Positions 8,077 to 18,312 of a stretch of DNA of 64,000 bases are shown here, in pieces. Source of the DNA: Marinobacter aromaticivorans (GTDB lineage Bacteria > Pseudomonadota > Gammaproteobacteria > Pseudomonadales > Oleiphilaceae). The notes under the pieces are model-generated. The model was not told the DNA's origin. It did not search any database and saw only the letters and a program-made list of their open reading frames with translations. The translations under genes were made by a program, and so were the position numbers. Numbering within the stretch: position 1 is the first letter of the stretch; the number at the start of each line of letters is the position of its first letter. The DNA lies in NCBI RefSeq assembly GCF_002806975.1, contig NZ_NIHD01000001.1, forward strand, positions 124,001 to 188,000, written 5' to 3'.

Positions 8077-8179
8077 AATTGCGGGCAAGGCCTCCTGAAA
8101 CACGCTGTGAATACATCCATGTACGCTTGGCTCCGCCATCCATGGCTCCGCACAGTTTCAGGAGGCCTTGCCCGCAATT
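8077..8179 (+). repeat. Conserved-core hairpin element, copy 1
   Basis: Two arms of 25 bp (8077-8101 and 8155-8179) are perfect reverse complements. They enclose a 53-nt core (8102-8154) that recurs in copies 2 and 3. The core contains two mini-palindromes, TACAT-CC-ATGTA and GCCAT-CC-ATGGC, and a direct repeat GGCTCCG. The arm sequence is not shared with the other copies. It lies 37 nt beyond the nirN stop, at the 3' end of the nir operon. It has no T-tract, so it is not a standard terminator. Confidence 0.85.
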
Positions 8180-8216
8180 CGCGATCGAACTATGCGCGTG
8201 ACTTCACCTAAACTAC

Positions 8217-9710
8217 TCAGTGGCTGGTGCCTTCCTCGTAGTTGATCTTGTTCCACACGTTGTATTTGCCCGAGGGTTTGTTCATCGGGATTCGTTTTTC
8301 TTCCTCCAGGGTGTCTGCGTCGTAAACGATGACCGCGCCTTCTTCGTCCCAGATGCTCAGCAGGAGCTTTTCGCCATAACGGTCGAACTCAACGTGAGCG
8401 GCTACTTTGCCAGGTGCAGGCTGGAGAGTTTTTACGATTTCCAGGGTCTGTTTGTCGATTACGTGGACTTTGTCTTTGTTGGGACCGAAGAAAACGTCTA
8501 CCCAGGCGTAGCGGGAGTTTTCGTGGCTGCGCATGAAGAAGCCGGGGCCGGCGGTTTCCAGGGTTTTGATGACTTTCCAGGTGTCCATGTCGATGATGGA
8601 AACCGCGCTTGAGCGGAAGTGCGGCGTGGCCATTACTCGGGTGCCCTGATAGTCCCAGGTTATGCCGGAGCCCAGGTGGGGCATGCCGGGCAGGGGCAGG
8701 TCGGCGGTGGTTTTGCCAGTGTCCATGTTGATTACCAGGCCGTGTTTGCCATCCCGGGCGGCACCGATAAGATGCTGGTAGCCGGGGTCGAAGAAGAAGT
8801 CGTCAAGCCAGGTGTCGGTTTGCATTCTGCGCACTTTGGCTTTGTCGTTTTCCACGGTAATTTCCCAGGCTTCGGGAATGTCTTTCAAGGCGGCGATGAA
8901 GCTGTTCCGGGGTGGGGCGGCGTACACGGCGCTTACCCGTGAGCTTTCTTTGGCATCGTTCTCAACAGGGATGATTTCCAGCAGGTCGAGGTTTTTTGCG
9001 TCGAACAACACCAGTGTGTGGGGCAGGTAGTTGGCGGCCATGATGTGATCGCCATCGGCCGAAACCGCAATGTTGCGCATGTTGATACCGGCGCGGATTT
9101 CGGCAACGACTTTCAGGTTGTACAGGTCGTACTTGGTGATCCAGCCGTCCCGGGAGCCGAAGTAGACGTAGCGGCCATCCGGGCTGTACTTGGGGCCGCC
9201 GTGCAGGGCGAAGCGGCTGGCGAAGCGGTGGATGGGCTCCATGCTGTCACCGTCAAGCAGGGTCACGTGGTGATCGCCGATTTCCACCACCAGAAACAGG
9301 TTCATCATGTCGGCGTCATAAGCCGGCTTGTCAGGGAGCGAGCCGGCGGGGTGAGGCAGCAGGTGGCTGGAGGTGATTTCGTTTTTGCCCCAGACGGGTT
9401 CCTGCTCCGGTGGCTGGTAAATAAATTCAGCCAGGGCGGTGATGGATTCGTTGCTCAGTACGTCGGCAAAGCCCAGCATCTGGGTAGCGGGGCGGCCATT
9501 GCGGATGGCGTCTTCGGCCTGGTCTTTTTTCAGGCGCGAGAGGTTGTCCGGCAGCAAGGCAGGACCCATGCCGCCGAGCCTGTCGCTGCCATGGCAGCTG
9601 GCGCAGTGTTGTTGATAGAGGGCACCTGTCTGTGCCTCTGTGCCAGCAGAAATCAGGGGTGAGGCCAGCAGGCCTGTGGTCAGCATCAGGATTTTCAGGG
9701 TCTGTTGCAT
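8217..9710 (-). CDS. nirN: NirN, heme d1 maturation cytochrome
   Basis: This 497-residue periplasmic protein starts with a signal peptide (residues 1-22). It has a c-type heme site CASCH at residues 36-40 with a downstream Met ligand region, then a C-terminal eight-bladed propeller like the d1 domain of NirS. It matches NirN, the dihydro-heme d1 dehydrogenase that performs the last step of heme d1 synthesis and passes the cofactor to NirS. It is the final gene of nirS-DLGHJEN. A truncated NirS paralogue was considered, but gene order and length favour NirN. A hairpin element follows the stop. Confidence 0.88.
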   Translation of the reverse strand: MQQTLKILMLTTGLLASPLISAGTEAQTGALYQQHCASCHGSDRLGGMGPALLPDNLSRLKKDQAEDAIRNGRPATQMLGFADVLSNESITALAEFIYQPPEQEPVWGKNEITSSHLLPHPAGSLPDKPAYDADMMNLFLVVEIGDHHVTLLDGDSMEPIHRFASRFALHGGPKYSPDGRYVYFGSRDGWITKYDLYNLKVVAEIRAGINMRNIAVSADGDHIMAANYLPHTLVLFDAKNLDLLEIIPVENDAKESSRVSAVYAAPPRNSFIAALKDIPEAWEITVENDKAKVRRMQTDTWLDDFFFDPGYQHLIGAARDGKHGLVINMDTGKTTADLPLPGMPHLGSGITWDYQGTRVMATPHFRSSAVSIIDMDTWKVIKTLETAGPGFFMRSHENSRYAWVDVFFGPNKDKVHVIDKQTLEIVKTLQPAPGKVAAHVEFDRYGEKLLLSIWDEEGAVIVYDADTLEEEKRIPMNKPSGKYNVWNKINYEEGTSH

Positions 9711-9752
9711 CGGGTTTCCAGTCTGGAGCGTTGGTCGTGTTTCAGTTTTCTG

Positions 9753-10616
9753 TCAGGCGGGGCGCTGCGCCGCCGTGGCCGAGGCCGGCCCTATCAATGC
9801 GCTGTTCCAGCCGGCCTGGGCCGGCTGCGCGAGCTTTTCGGCCAGCTGTACAACCTCGCCTACAATGATCAGCGTGGGTGGCTGGAAGCCTTCCATCCTG
9901 ATGGTTTCTTCAAGGTTTTTGAGTGTGGTTACGGTCATGTGCTGTTGCGGGGTGGTGCCACGCTCTACCAGTGCCACCGGGCAATCGCCGGACAGGCCGT
10001 TGGCCGTAAGTTCCCGCACTATGGTGGGTGCGTTATGCAGTCCCATGTAGAAAACGCGGGTCTGGTTTGGTGCTGCCAGTACTTTCCAGTTCAGGTCCAG
10101 AGCGTGGTCAGCTTTCCGGTGCCCGGTTACGAAGGTCACGCTTTGGGCGTAATCCCGGTGAGTAAGAGGAATGCCGCAATAAGAGGCGCAGCCGGCTGCA
10201 GAGGTAATGCCGGGCACCACCAGGAAGTCTATGTCGTTATCCACAAGAAACTCGGCTTCTTCACCCCCACGCCCGAAAATGTAAGGGTCGCCGCCTTTCA
10301 GTCGCACAACCCGGCGCTGTTTTACCGCCAGTTGCACCAGAAGTTCGTTGGTGTCTTCCTGGGCCACGTAATGGCAGCCGCTGGCTTTGCCCACGTGGAT
10401 GCGTTCGGCGCGCGGGTTTACCAGTTCCATGATCTGTGGTGATACCAGGCGGTCATAAACAATCGCGTCGGCCTGCTGGATCAGCATCAGGGCCCGGAGT
10501 GTAAGCAAGCCGGGGTCGCCAGGGCCGGCACCGACAATGGCGACCTCACCGGCCCGGAAAGGCTGCTCTGCCAGCCGGAATTCCACCAGGCACTTCTTTC
10601 TCTGGCTGATTGTCAT
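9753..10616 (-). CDS. nirE: Uroporphyrinogen-III C-methyltransferase NirE
   Basis: This 287-residue SAM-dependent methylase converts uroporphyrinogen III to precorrin-2, the entry to heme d1 synthesis. It shows the first family motif VGAGPGDPG (residues 28-36) and the GGDPYIFGRGGEE block (108-120). The ATG at 10616 was chosen because it falls 10 nt after the nirJ stop; the frame extends further upstream, but only by overlapping nirJ. Its position in the nir operon indicates NirE and not the cobalamin or siroheme paralogues. Confidence 0.9.
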   Translation of the reverse strand: MTISQRKKCLVEFRLAEQPFRAGEVAIVGAGPGDPGLLTLRALMLIQQADAIVYDRLVSPQIMELVNPRAERIHVGKASGCHYVAQEDTNELLVQLAVKQRRVVRLKGGDPYIFGRGGEEAEFLVDNDIDFLVVPGITSAAGCASYCGIPLTHRDYAQSVTFVTGHRKADHALDLNWKVLAAPNQTRVFYMGLHNAPTIVRELTANGLSGDCPVALVERGTTPQQHMTVTTLKNLEETIRMEGFQPPTLIIVGEVVQLAEKLAQPAQAGWNSALIGPASATAAQRPA

Positions 10617-10626
10617 GGTGCGTTCC

Positions 10627-11823
10627 TTACAGATTGTTGACCGGAATTTCGATAGCCGGGGCAGCAACGCGCCTGGGCATATCGAGAACGCCAATTTCTT
10701 CATTGGTGAGGTAACAGCCGGGGTCTTCTTCCCAGAAATCACCGGAAACGTTGTAGGCGCGGACCCGGGTGTTGCCGTTGCAGATAGCCAGGTACTGGCA
10801 CTGGGCGCAACGCCCTTTTACGGGCCTTGGTTTCTGCCGGAAGCCCTGCATCAACTCATCGCTGGCTTCTGACCAGATCCGCGAAAAGGGTTTTTCGCGC
10901 ACGTTGCCCAGGTTGTAGTCCCACCAGAAGGTATCCGGGTGGACGACGCCCAGGTTGTCGATGTTGGAGACGTTCTGGCCGGAAGAGTTGCCGCCCCAGT
11001 TAAGCAGCCGTTGTTCCAGCGCCGGTACCTGATCGGGGTAGTGCTCTGCCGCCCACTGGAGCAGGAAAGGGCCGTCGGCATCGTTATTGCCGGTGACGTA
11101 TTCCCGCTCGATGCCGCGCTTGAGTTCTTCGTGGCAGTGGTTGAACAGCAGGTTCATGGCGTCCCGGGTCATGTCATACCAGGCATCGCGCTTGCGGTTG
11201 CGGCCGCCCCGGCCGGAGTAGTTCAGGTGCGAGAGGTAGAATTTGTCGATGTCATGCTCATCCAGCATTTTGAGCATGTCGGGCAGCTGTGCTGCGTTGT
11301 CCTGGGTGAGGGTGAAACGCAGGCCCACTTTGATGCCGACATCCTTGCACAGCTTGACGGCTTTCATGGACGCGGCGAAGGCGCCTTTTTTCTGGCGGAA
11401 TTCGTCGTGGGTTTCTTCCAGGCCATCAATGCTGATGCCTACGTAGTCGTAGCCGGCGTCTGCAATCTGTTGAATGTTGTCTTCGGTAATCAGGGTACCG
11501 TTGCTGGACAGGCCCACGTAAAAGCCCATGTCTTTGGCGCGGCGTGAAATATCGAAAATGTCCGGGCGCATCAACGGTTCGCCACCGGACAGGATCAGCA
11601 CGGGGACACCAAAGGCTTTGAGATCGTCCATCACGGTATAGACCTCGTCGGTGCTCAGCTCACCTTTGAAGTCGATATCCGCAGAAATCGAATAGCAGTG
11701 TTTACAGGTGAGGTTGCAACGGCGGATCAGGTTCCAGATCACAACCGGGCCGGAGGGCTTGGGGATGGCTCTCACCGGGGCTGGATTCATCAGGCTTTTA
11801 ATATAGCGGGTCATTCGGAACAT
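10627..11823 (-). CDS. nirJ: NirJ, radical SAM heme d1 synthesis protein
   Basis: A 398-residue radical SAM enzyme with the cluster motif CNLTCKHC (Cys36, Cys40, Cys43) and a C-terminal SPASM/twitch-like cysteine region (CAQCQYLAICNG and a later Cys) for an auxiliary iron-sulfur cluster. NirJ removes propionate side chains from the tetrapyrrole and installs the keto groups on the way to heme d1. It lies between nirH (16 nt away) and nirE (10 nt away), as in Pseudomonas. Confidence 0.92.
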   Translation of the reverse strand: MFRMTRYIKSLMNPAPVRAIPKPSGPVVIWNLIRRCNLTCKHCYSISADIDFKGELSTDEVYTVMDDLKAFGVPVLILSGGEPLMRPDIFDISRRAKDMGFYVGLSSNGTLITEDNIQQIADAGYDYVGISIDGLEETHDEFRQKKGAFAASMKAVKLCKDVGIKVGLRFTLTQDNAAQLPDMLKMLDEHDIDKFYLSHLNYSGRGGRNRKRDAWYDMTRDAMNLLFNHCHEELKRGIEREYVTGNNDADGPFLLQWAAEHYPDQVPALEQRLLNWGGNSSGQNVSNIDNLGVVHPDTFWWDYNLGNVREKPFSRIWSEASDELMQGFRQKPRPVKGRCAQCQYLAICNGNTRVRAYNVSGDFWEEDPGCYLTNEEIGVLDMPRRVAAPAIEIPVNNL

Positions 11824-11839
11824 AGTGCTTCCCCTTGCG

Positions 11840-12364
11840 TTATTTGCGCAGCCGCAGGCCGGTTTTCTTCAATATGGCCGAGCTGTAAAGAATGGTGTGC
11901 TGCTGACAGGCATCGCCCAATACGGCACGAATTTGTGCGGCTTTGTCTTCTACCTCCTCCCGGGTTGTGCCATGCACCATGGCAAACAGGTTGAACGACC
12001 AGTAGGGCAGGTGCCGTGGCCGCCGGTAACAGTGGCTCACGAAAGGCAGCTCACCAATGGCGGCACCCAGTTCAGCAATGCGATCATCCGCAACGTCCCA
12101 CACGGTCATGCCGTTGTAGCGGTAACCCAGCCGGTAGTGGTCGGGAACCGCAGCAACCCGACGGATAACACCGGCTTGCTGCATGGCCTGGAAGCGGGTA
12201 AGTACTTCATCTGCGCCCATGCCCAGCTGCTTGCCAATTTCGGCCCATGGGTCGGAGACCAGAGGCAGGCCGGCCTGGGTGGCCAGAATCAGTTCGCGGT
12301 CGCGCTCTGTCACTTGGAAGCCATTTTGTGTGTCGGCATCAGACAGGGAAGTGGAGGTGGACAT
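11840..12364 (-). CDS. nirH: NirH, siroheme decarboxylase subunit
   Basis: This 174-residue Lrp/AsnC-like protein has an N-terminal helix-turn-helix-like region and a C-terminal RAM-type domain. The segment HCYRRPRHLPYWSFNLFAMV marks the NirL/NirH (AhbB-like) branch. With NirD, NirL and NirG it forms the siroheme decarboxylase complex that makes didecarboxysiroheme. The ATG at 12364 overlaps the end of nirG by 26 nt, consistent with translational coupling. It does not function as a regulator despite its fold. Confidence 0.88.
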   Translation of the reverse strand: MSTSTSLSDADTQNGFQVTERDRELILATQAGLPLVSDPWAEIGKQLGMGADEVLTRFQAMQQAGVIRRVAAVPDHYRLGYRYNGMTVWDVADDRIAELGAAIGELPFVSHCYRRPRHLPYWSFNLFAMVHGTTREEVEDKAAQIRAVLGDACQQHTILYSSAILKKTGLRLRK

Positions 12365-12827
12365 GGAACTCCTGCTCCTTTGGCATGTTGTAAACCGGGT
12401 AGCCGGTGGTGTCTTCAATGGCGCTGATAGTGGACTCAATGGCTTCGCGGGTTTCGGTGGCCAGCACGAACCACATGTTCAGATCGTGTTCGCGGCGGTA
12501 GTTGTGAGCCACTTCGTCAAAGCTGTTTACCTGCTCGGTGACTCGCTCAAAATCCGCTTCGGGAATGCGCATGGCAGCCAGTGTTAGCGCGCCGCCCATT
12601 TCACCGGCGTGAAACATGGGGCCAAAGCGTGTCAGTACACCGTCGGCGAGCAGTTTTTTAACAGTGCCCAGCACCTGCTGTTCGTCCAGGCCGAGCTCTT
12701 CTGCAACAGCTGCGTAAGGGCGGCGCACAAGCGGCATCCCATGTTGCAGCCGGTTGATCAGAGCCTTCTCAACGGAGTTCAGGTCGGTAATGGGAACTTG
12801 CCTGCGGGCTTCAGTCGTGGCTTGCAT
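12339..12827 (-). CDS. nirG: NirG, siroheme decarboxylase subunit
   Basis: A 162-residue Lrp/AsnC-like protein. The motif HNYRREHDLNMWFVLA identifies the NirD/NirG (AhbA-like) branch. The chosen ATG has GGAGGGC upstream; it overlaps the nirL end by 17 nt. It is a subunit of the siroheme decarboxylase complex of heme d1 synthesis. The distinction from NirD rests on position in the D-L-G-H order. Confidence 0.87.
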   Translation of the reverse strand: MQATTEARRQVPITDLNSVEKALINRLQHGMPLVRRPYAAVAEELGLDEQQVLGTVKKLLADGVLTRFGPMFHAGEMGGALTLAAMRIPEADFERVTEQVNSFDEVAHNYRREHDLNMWFVLATETREAIESTISAIEDTTGYPVYNMPKEQEFHVHLHFPV

Positions 12828-13350
12828 AACGCCCTCCACGCTGGCGGTAGGCTTTATTGCTGAACAGCACTGCATGTTGAATCTGCTGCAGGTTGTAATC
12901 GGCGATCAGGCTGTCCAGTTGTGCCAGCACACGTTCGCGGTTGGTGCCGTGAATCATGCAGAAGAGATTGTAGGGCCAGTCCGGGAGTCGCCTTGGGCGC
13001 TGGTAGCAAAGCGTAATAAACGGCACCCCGGCCATGGCTTGGCCCAGAGCCTGTACCTGCCCATCGGGCACGTTCCAGACCACCATGGCGTTGGCTGTGT
13101 AGCCAAGCGTGCGGTGCTTTACCACCAGGCCGAAGCGTTTGATCAGACCATCGTTCTGCCATTGGGTAATGGCGTTCATCACTTCCTGCTCGGAAAGACC
13201 GGTACGCTCGGCCAGTGCGAAATAGGGCCGGGGTACAAGGGGCAGTCCCTGTTCCAGTTGCTGCCTTAGCCGCAGCAACCCCCATGCGCTTACAGTGCCC
13301 GGCTCTGAGCCATTGGCGGGCAGATGATCGGCTGATGCAAAACGGCTCAT
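12811..13350 (-). CDS. nirL: NirL, siroheme decarboxylase subunit
   Basis: A 179-residue Lrp/AsnC-like protein with the AhbB-branch motif LCYQRPRRLPDWPYNLFCMI at about residues 114-133. It pairs with NirD in the siroheme decarboxylase complex. Its start overlaps the nirD end by 4 nt and its end overlaps the nirG start by 17 nt, so translation of the four genes is probably coupled. Confidence 0.87.
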   Translation of the reverse strand: MSRFASADHLPANGSEPGTVSAWGLLRLRQQLEQGLPLVPRPYFALAERTGLSEQEVMNAITQWQNDGLIKRFGLVVKHRTLGYTANAMVVWNVPDGQVQALGQAMAGVPFITLCYQRPRRLPDWPYNLFCMIHGTNRERVLAQLDSLIADYNLQQIQHAVLFSNKAYRQRGGRYASHD

Positions 13351-13811
13351 AACAAGGCTTCCCAGTCGATATCAAAACCCAGGTCAATGTGATAGCCCTC
13401 CACCATGGGGAGGCGCAGCATGGGCAATTTCAGTTCCTGTTCCAGTTCGTCAAGGTGCTCTTCCAGTAATTCGTTATCCGGCGCGGTCATGACAAACCAG
13501 AGGTTGTAGGTGTGCTCGCGGGCGTAATTATGATTTACCCCCGGAGCACGGTTGATACGGGCGGCTACCAGATCCATCTGGTCCTCCGGAGCCGCCACGG
13601 CAGCCAGCAGGCTTGCGCCTGCCTGGCTGTGTTCAAACACCGGCCCGACCCGGCCGACGACATCACGGGACTGTAACGACTGCAACCGCTCAATGACCTC
13701 CTGTTCGGAAATGCCCAGTTGCCTGGCCATGTCCAGGTAAGGCCGCTCACTCACCGGCAAATGCCGCTGAAAGTGATTGATCAGTTGCTGATCTGTGTGA
13801 TCCAGTCTCAT
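13347..13811 (-). CDS. nirD: NirD, siroheme decarboxylase subunit
   Basis: A 154-residue Lrp/AsnC-like protein with an N-terminal helix-turn-helix-like region and the AhbA-branch motif HNYAREHTYNLWFVMT. It forms the siroheme decarboxylase with NirL, NirG and NirH. It begins 37 nt after the nirS stop, so it is the first heme d1 gene behind nirS. No nirM, nirC or nirF sits between nirS and nirD, unlike in Pseudomonas aeruginosa. Confidence 0.87.
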   Translation of the reverse strand: MRLDHTDQQLINHFQRHLPVSERPYLDMARQLGISEQEVIERLQSLQSRDVVGRVGPVFEHSQAGASLLAAVAAPEDQMDLVAARINRAPGVNHNYAREHTYNLWFVMTAPDNELLEEHLDELEQELKLPMLRLPMVEGYHIDLGFDIDWEALL

Positions 13812-13848
13812 TCCCCGTCTCCTCCGGGTCGGCCCGGTTCAGTGGCGC

Positions 13849-15591
<1,743 letters not shown>

Positions 15592-15633
15592 TTAAGAGTG
15601 TTGTTAGGTTTCTCTTCTTTACCCTGATGAACA

Positions 15634-15647
15634 TTGATTAAAATCAG
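15634..15647. promoter_or_regulatory. FNR/DNR-type box for nirS
   Basis: TTGAT-TAAA-ATCAG matches the consensus at 9 of 10 half-site bases. It lies 61-74 bp upstream of the nirS start codon on the minus strand. The -10 hexamer is not clear at the ideal distance. Confidence 0.65.
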
Positions 15648-15718
15648 ATATATGTTAATTGTCCAGTGAGTACCCACCCATGGGTATAACCAAAGAGTTG
15701 TTGTGGCGGGAGGCGTTT

Positions 15719-15732
15719 TTAACCAATATCAA
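15719..15732. promoter_or_regulatory. Probable FNR/DNR-type box for nirCF
   Basis: TTAAC-CAAT-ATCAA has one perfect half-site and one weaker half-site. It lies 66 bp upstream of the nirC start on the plus strand, in the same 224-bp divergent region as the nirS box. A weak CACTAT at 15755-15760 stands where a -10 would be expected. Confidence 0.48.
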
Positions 15733-15797
15733 AGATACACATAACAGGCGGCTTCACTATGTGAACCGCACTACACATCCATGGGAGAAAACGAGTC

Positions 15798-16157
15798 GTG
15801 ACCGGTTCCGAAAGGGGTAAGGCCAGGCGGCAGGTTAACGCCCTCATGTTGATGCTGCTGTTTGCGCCATCGGCATCGTTGGCAGGCGAACAGCCGGAAC
15901 AGTCCCGTAACCTGATCGATCTTGAAAACTTTGTGGTACAAGACTGCGGCTCCTGCCATGGGTTGACTCTCAAGGGAGGGCTGGGCCCGCCCTTGCGGCC
16001 TGAAAACCTGACACACCTGCCTGAAAAAGCCATTGCCGCCATAATCCGTGAAGGTATTCCCGGCACGGCAATGCCGCCCTGGAAGCCATTGCTGGCTCCC
16101 GCCGATATTGAATGGATCAGTCATCAGTTAAAGGCCGGTAAGCTGGTCTCGCCCTGA
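15798..16157 (+). CDS. nirC: NirC-like c-type cytochrome
   Basis: A 119-residue exported monoheme cytochrome. The signal peptide runs to about residue 29 (ASLAG), the heme site is CGSCH at residues 50-54, and a likely Met ligand lies in the IPGTAMPPW segment. NirC is thought to donate electrons to, or help mature, cytochrome cd1. The frame opens with GTG at 15798, with GGGAGA 9 nt upstream; an internal ATG at 15846 would leave too short a signal peptide. It is followed at 24 nt by nirF. Confidence 0.82.
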   Translation: MTGSERGKARRQVNALMLMLLFAPSASLAGEQPEQSRNLIDLENFVVQDCGSCHGLTLKGGLGPPLRPENLTHLPEKAIAAIIREGIPGTAMPPWKPLLAPADIEWISHQLKAGKLVSP

Positions 16158-16181
16158 CAATTTGCCTGGAGGATGTACCCG

Positions 16182-17435
16182 ATGTTTCGGATAACCCGTT
16201 GCGTGAAACGCATGTTGCTGCTGCCACTGGTTTTGGTGCTGCTGGGCGGTTGTCAGGTGTTGCCGGAGAGCCGCACACAGAGTGATGCAGCCGCCGCAAA
16301 TATAGACAACCTGATGGGCACCGGCGATCTCGGCCTGGTTGTCGAACGTGCAACCGGCTCTTTACTGGTTGTCAACACAAGCAGCCACAGCGTAATCCGC
16401 CGGATTGAAGGGTTGGGGGATTTGTCCCATGCTTCTGTTGTGTATTCCCGGGATGCCCGCTACGGCTTCGTATTCGGTCGTGACGGCGGTCTTACCAAAG
16501 TGGACCTGCTTACGCAGTCCATTGTTGGCCGGGTTATACAGTCTGGAAACAGCATTGGCGGTGCGATTTCCCAGGACGGCCGATACGTTGCAGTATCCAA
16601 TTATGACCCGGGTGGTGTGAAAGTCTTTGACGCGAAGACACTGGAGCTGGCAGCCGACATTCCCGCTACCTATACCCGGGAAAACGGTGAGACGGCGCAG
16701 TCGAAAACCGTTGGTCTGGTAGATGCACCGGGGAATCGATTTGTGTTCAGCCTGTTTGATGCGGGGCAGATCTGGATTCTGGATATGCCTGACGGTACAT
16801 CGCGCAGCGAGCCCGAGCTGACCCGCTTTGATGCCGGCAAAGCACCATACGATTCCATGATCACACCAGACGGACGCTACTACATTGCCGGCCTCTTTGG
16901 GGAAGACGGGCTGTCCATGCTGGATCTGTGGAATACCGATGCCGGTGTCACTGAAATTCTTCCCGGTTATGGCAAGGGCGAGCAGAAACTCCCCGTGTAC
17001 AAAATGCCGCATCTTGAGGGGTGGACGGTGGCTGACGGCAGGGCGTTCGTACCGGCAGTCGGGCACCATCAGGTATTGGTTGCCGATATGGCCGACTGGT
17101 CACTGGTGGACAAAATTCCGGTACAGGGCCAGCCAGTGTTTGTGATGGCCAGCCCGGATAACCGGCGAATCTGGGTCAGCTTCGCGCACCCGAAAAACGA
17201 TGTGATACAGGTGATTGATTCCCAGACCCGCGAAATTGTGCGCACCCTGGAGCCGGGAAAAGCCGTGCTGCACATGGAGTTCACCCCAAGGGGCGAAGAG
17301 GTCTGGGTGTCTTCAAGAGACAGCAATCGTGTCACTGTCTACAACAGCTATACGCTGGAACCCGTTGCCCAGTTGGACGCACAAAGCCCCAGCGGTATCT
17401 TCTTCACTAACCGTGCCCATGTACTGGGGCTCTAG
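16182..17435 (+). CDS. nirF: NirF, heme d1 synthesis protein
   Basis: This 417-residue protein is a propeller related to the d1 domain of NirS but without a heme c domain. It is needed for late heme d1 synthesis in the periplasm. The N-terminus reads as a lipoprotein signal with LLGGC and Cys24 as the acylated residue. The ATG at 16182 was chosen because GGAGG lies 9 nt before it; the in-frame ATG at 16173 touches the ribosome site. It follows nirC, divergent from nirS, an arrangement unlike the single nir operon of Pseudomonas. Confidence 0.88.
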   Translation: MFRITRCVKRMLLLPLVLVLLGGCQVLPESRTQSDAAAANIDNLMGTGDLGLVVERATGSLLVVNTSSHSVIRRIEGLGDLSHASVVYSRDARYGFVFGRDGGLTKVDLLTQSIVGRVIQSGNSIGGAISQDGRYVAVSNYDPGGVKVFDAKTLELAADIPATYTRENGETAQSKTVGLVDAPGNRFVFSLFDAGQIWILDMPDGTSRSEPELTRFDAGKAPYDSMITPDGRYYIAGLFGEDGLSMLDLWNTDAGVTEILPGYGKGEQKLPVYKMPHLEGWTVADGRAFVPAVGHHQVLVADMADWSLVDKIPVQGQPVFVMASPDNRRIWVSFAHPKNDVIQVIDSQTREIVRTLEPGKAVLHMEFTPRGEEVWVSSRDSNRVTVYNSYTLEPVAQLDAQSPSGIFFTNRAHVLGL

Positions 17436-17523
17436 GTGTGCCCGGGCATTCGTTTGCTGTTTTTTCCCGAATGGGTTCATGGTGTTGCCAGACCCGACGA
17501 TCAGTAACAGAGGATTGTGATAC

Positions 17524-18312
17524 ATGACGTTTTACCAGCCAGTTGGTAATGAAATAGAACTGTTCCATGCCGCTGCCGACAATGGCCTGCCAGTTCTGAT
17601 CAAGGGGCCGACGGGCTGCGGTAAAACCCGGTTTGTGCGCTATATGGCCGAGAAGCTGAAGCGCCCGGTTTATACCGTAGCCTGCCACGATGATCTCACC
17701 GCCGCCGACCTGGTTGGTCGGCACCTGATCGGCCCGGAAGGCACCTACTGGCAGGATGGCCCGCTCACCCGCGCGGTGCGCGAAGGCGGCATCTGCTACC
17801 TGGATGAGGTGGTAGAAGCCCGTAAGGACACAACCGTTGTGCTGCACCCGCTGGCGGACGACCGCCGGGAACTGCCCATCGAGCGCACCGGCGAACTGCT
17901 CACGGCTGCACCGGGCTTTATGCTGGTGGTCTCTTACAACCCGGGCTACCAGAGCCTGCTCAAAGGCATGAAGCCCAGTACCCGACAAAGATTTGTGTCA
18001 ATGCGGTTTGACTACCCTTCCGAGGAAATGGAAAAAGCCATTGTTATGGAAGAGTCCGGCTGTGACCGGGACCTTGCTCAACAGCTGGTCAGCCTTGCCA
18101 CGGCATTGCGCAACCTTAAAGACCACGATTTGGAAGAAGCAGCGTCCACACGGTTGCTGATACACACGGCTCTGTTGATACGTGCAGGTGTGCCTGCGGC
18201 ACAGGCATGCCGTGCGGGAATGATCGAGCCGCTCTCAGACGACGAAGCAACTGTAAGTTCATTAATGGAGGTGGTGTATGCAGTATTCGGGCGCCCGGAC
18301 GAAACCCGCTAG
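17524..18312 (+). CDS. nirQ: NirQ/NorQ-type MoxR AAA+ ATPase
   Basis: A 262-residue AAA+ ATPase of the CbbQ/NirQ/NorQ group. It shows Walker A GPTGCGKT (residues 28-35), Walker B ICYLDE (90-95) and a C-terminal CbbQ_C region. With NorD it forms a MoxR-VWA pair that activates nitric oxide reductase, probably by iron insertion. It lies 88 nt after nirF and overlaps the next gene by 35 nt. Its partner norD is on the opposite strand 1.4 kb away. Confidence 0.9.
   Translation: MTFYQPVGNEIELFHAAADNGLPVLIKGPTGCGKTRFVRYMAEKLKRPVYTVACHDDLTAADLVGRHLIGPEGTYWQDGPLTRAVREGGICYLDEVVEARKDTTVVLHPLADDRRELPIERTGELLTAAPGFMLVVSYNPGYQSLLKGMKPSTRQRFVSMRFDYPSEEMEKAIVMEESGCDRDLAQQLVSLATALRNLKDHDLEEAASTRLLIHTALLIRAGVPAAQACRAGMIEPLSDDEATVSSLMEVVYAVFGRPDETR

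Noticed and set aside
8077-8179. Hairpin copy 1 as a simple Rho-independent terminator of the nir operon
   Set aside because: The arms are long and perfect, but no T-tract follows on the relevant strand and a 53-nt core replaces the short loop.
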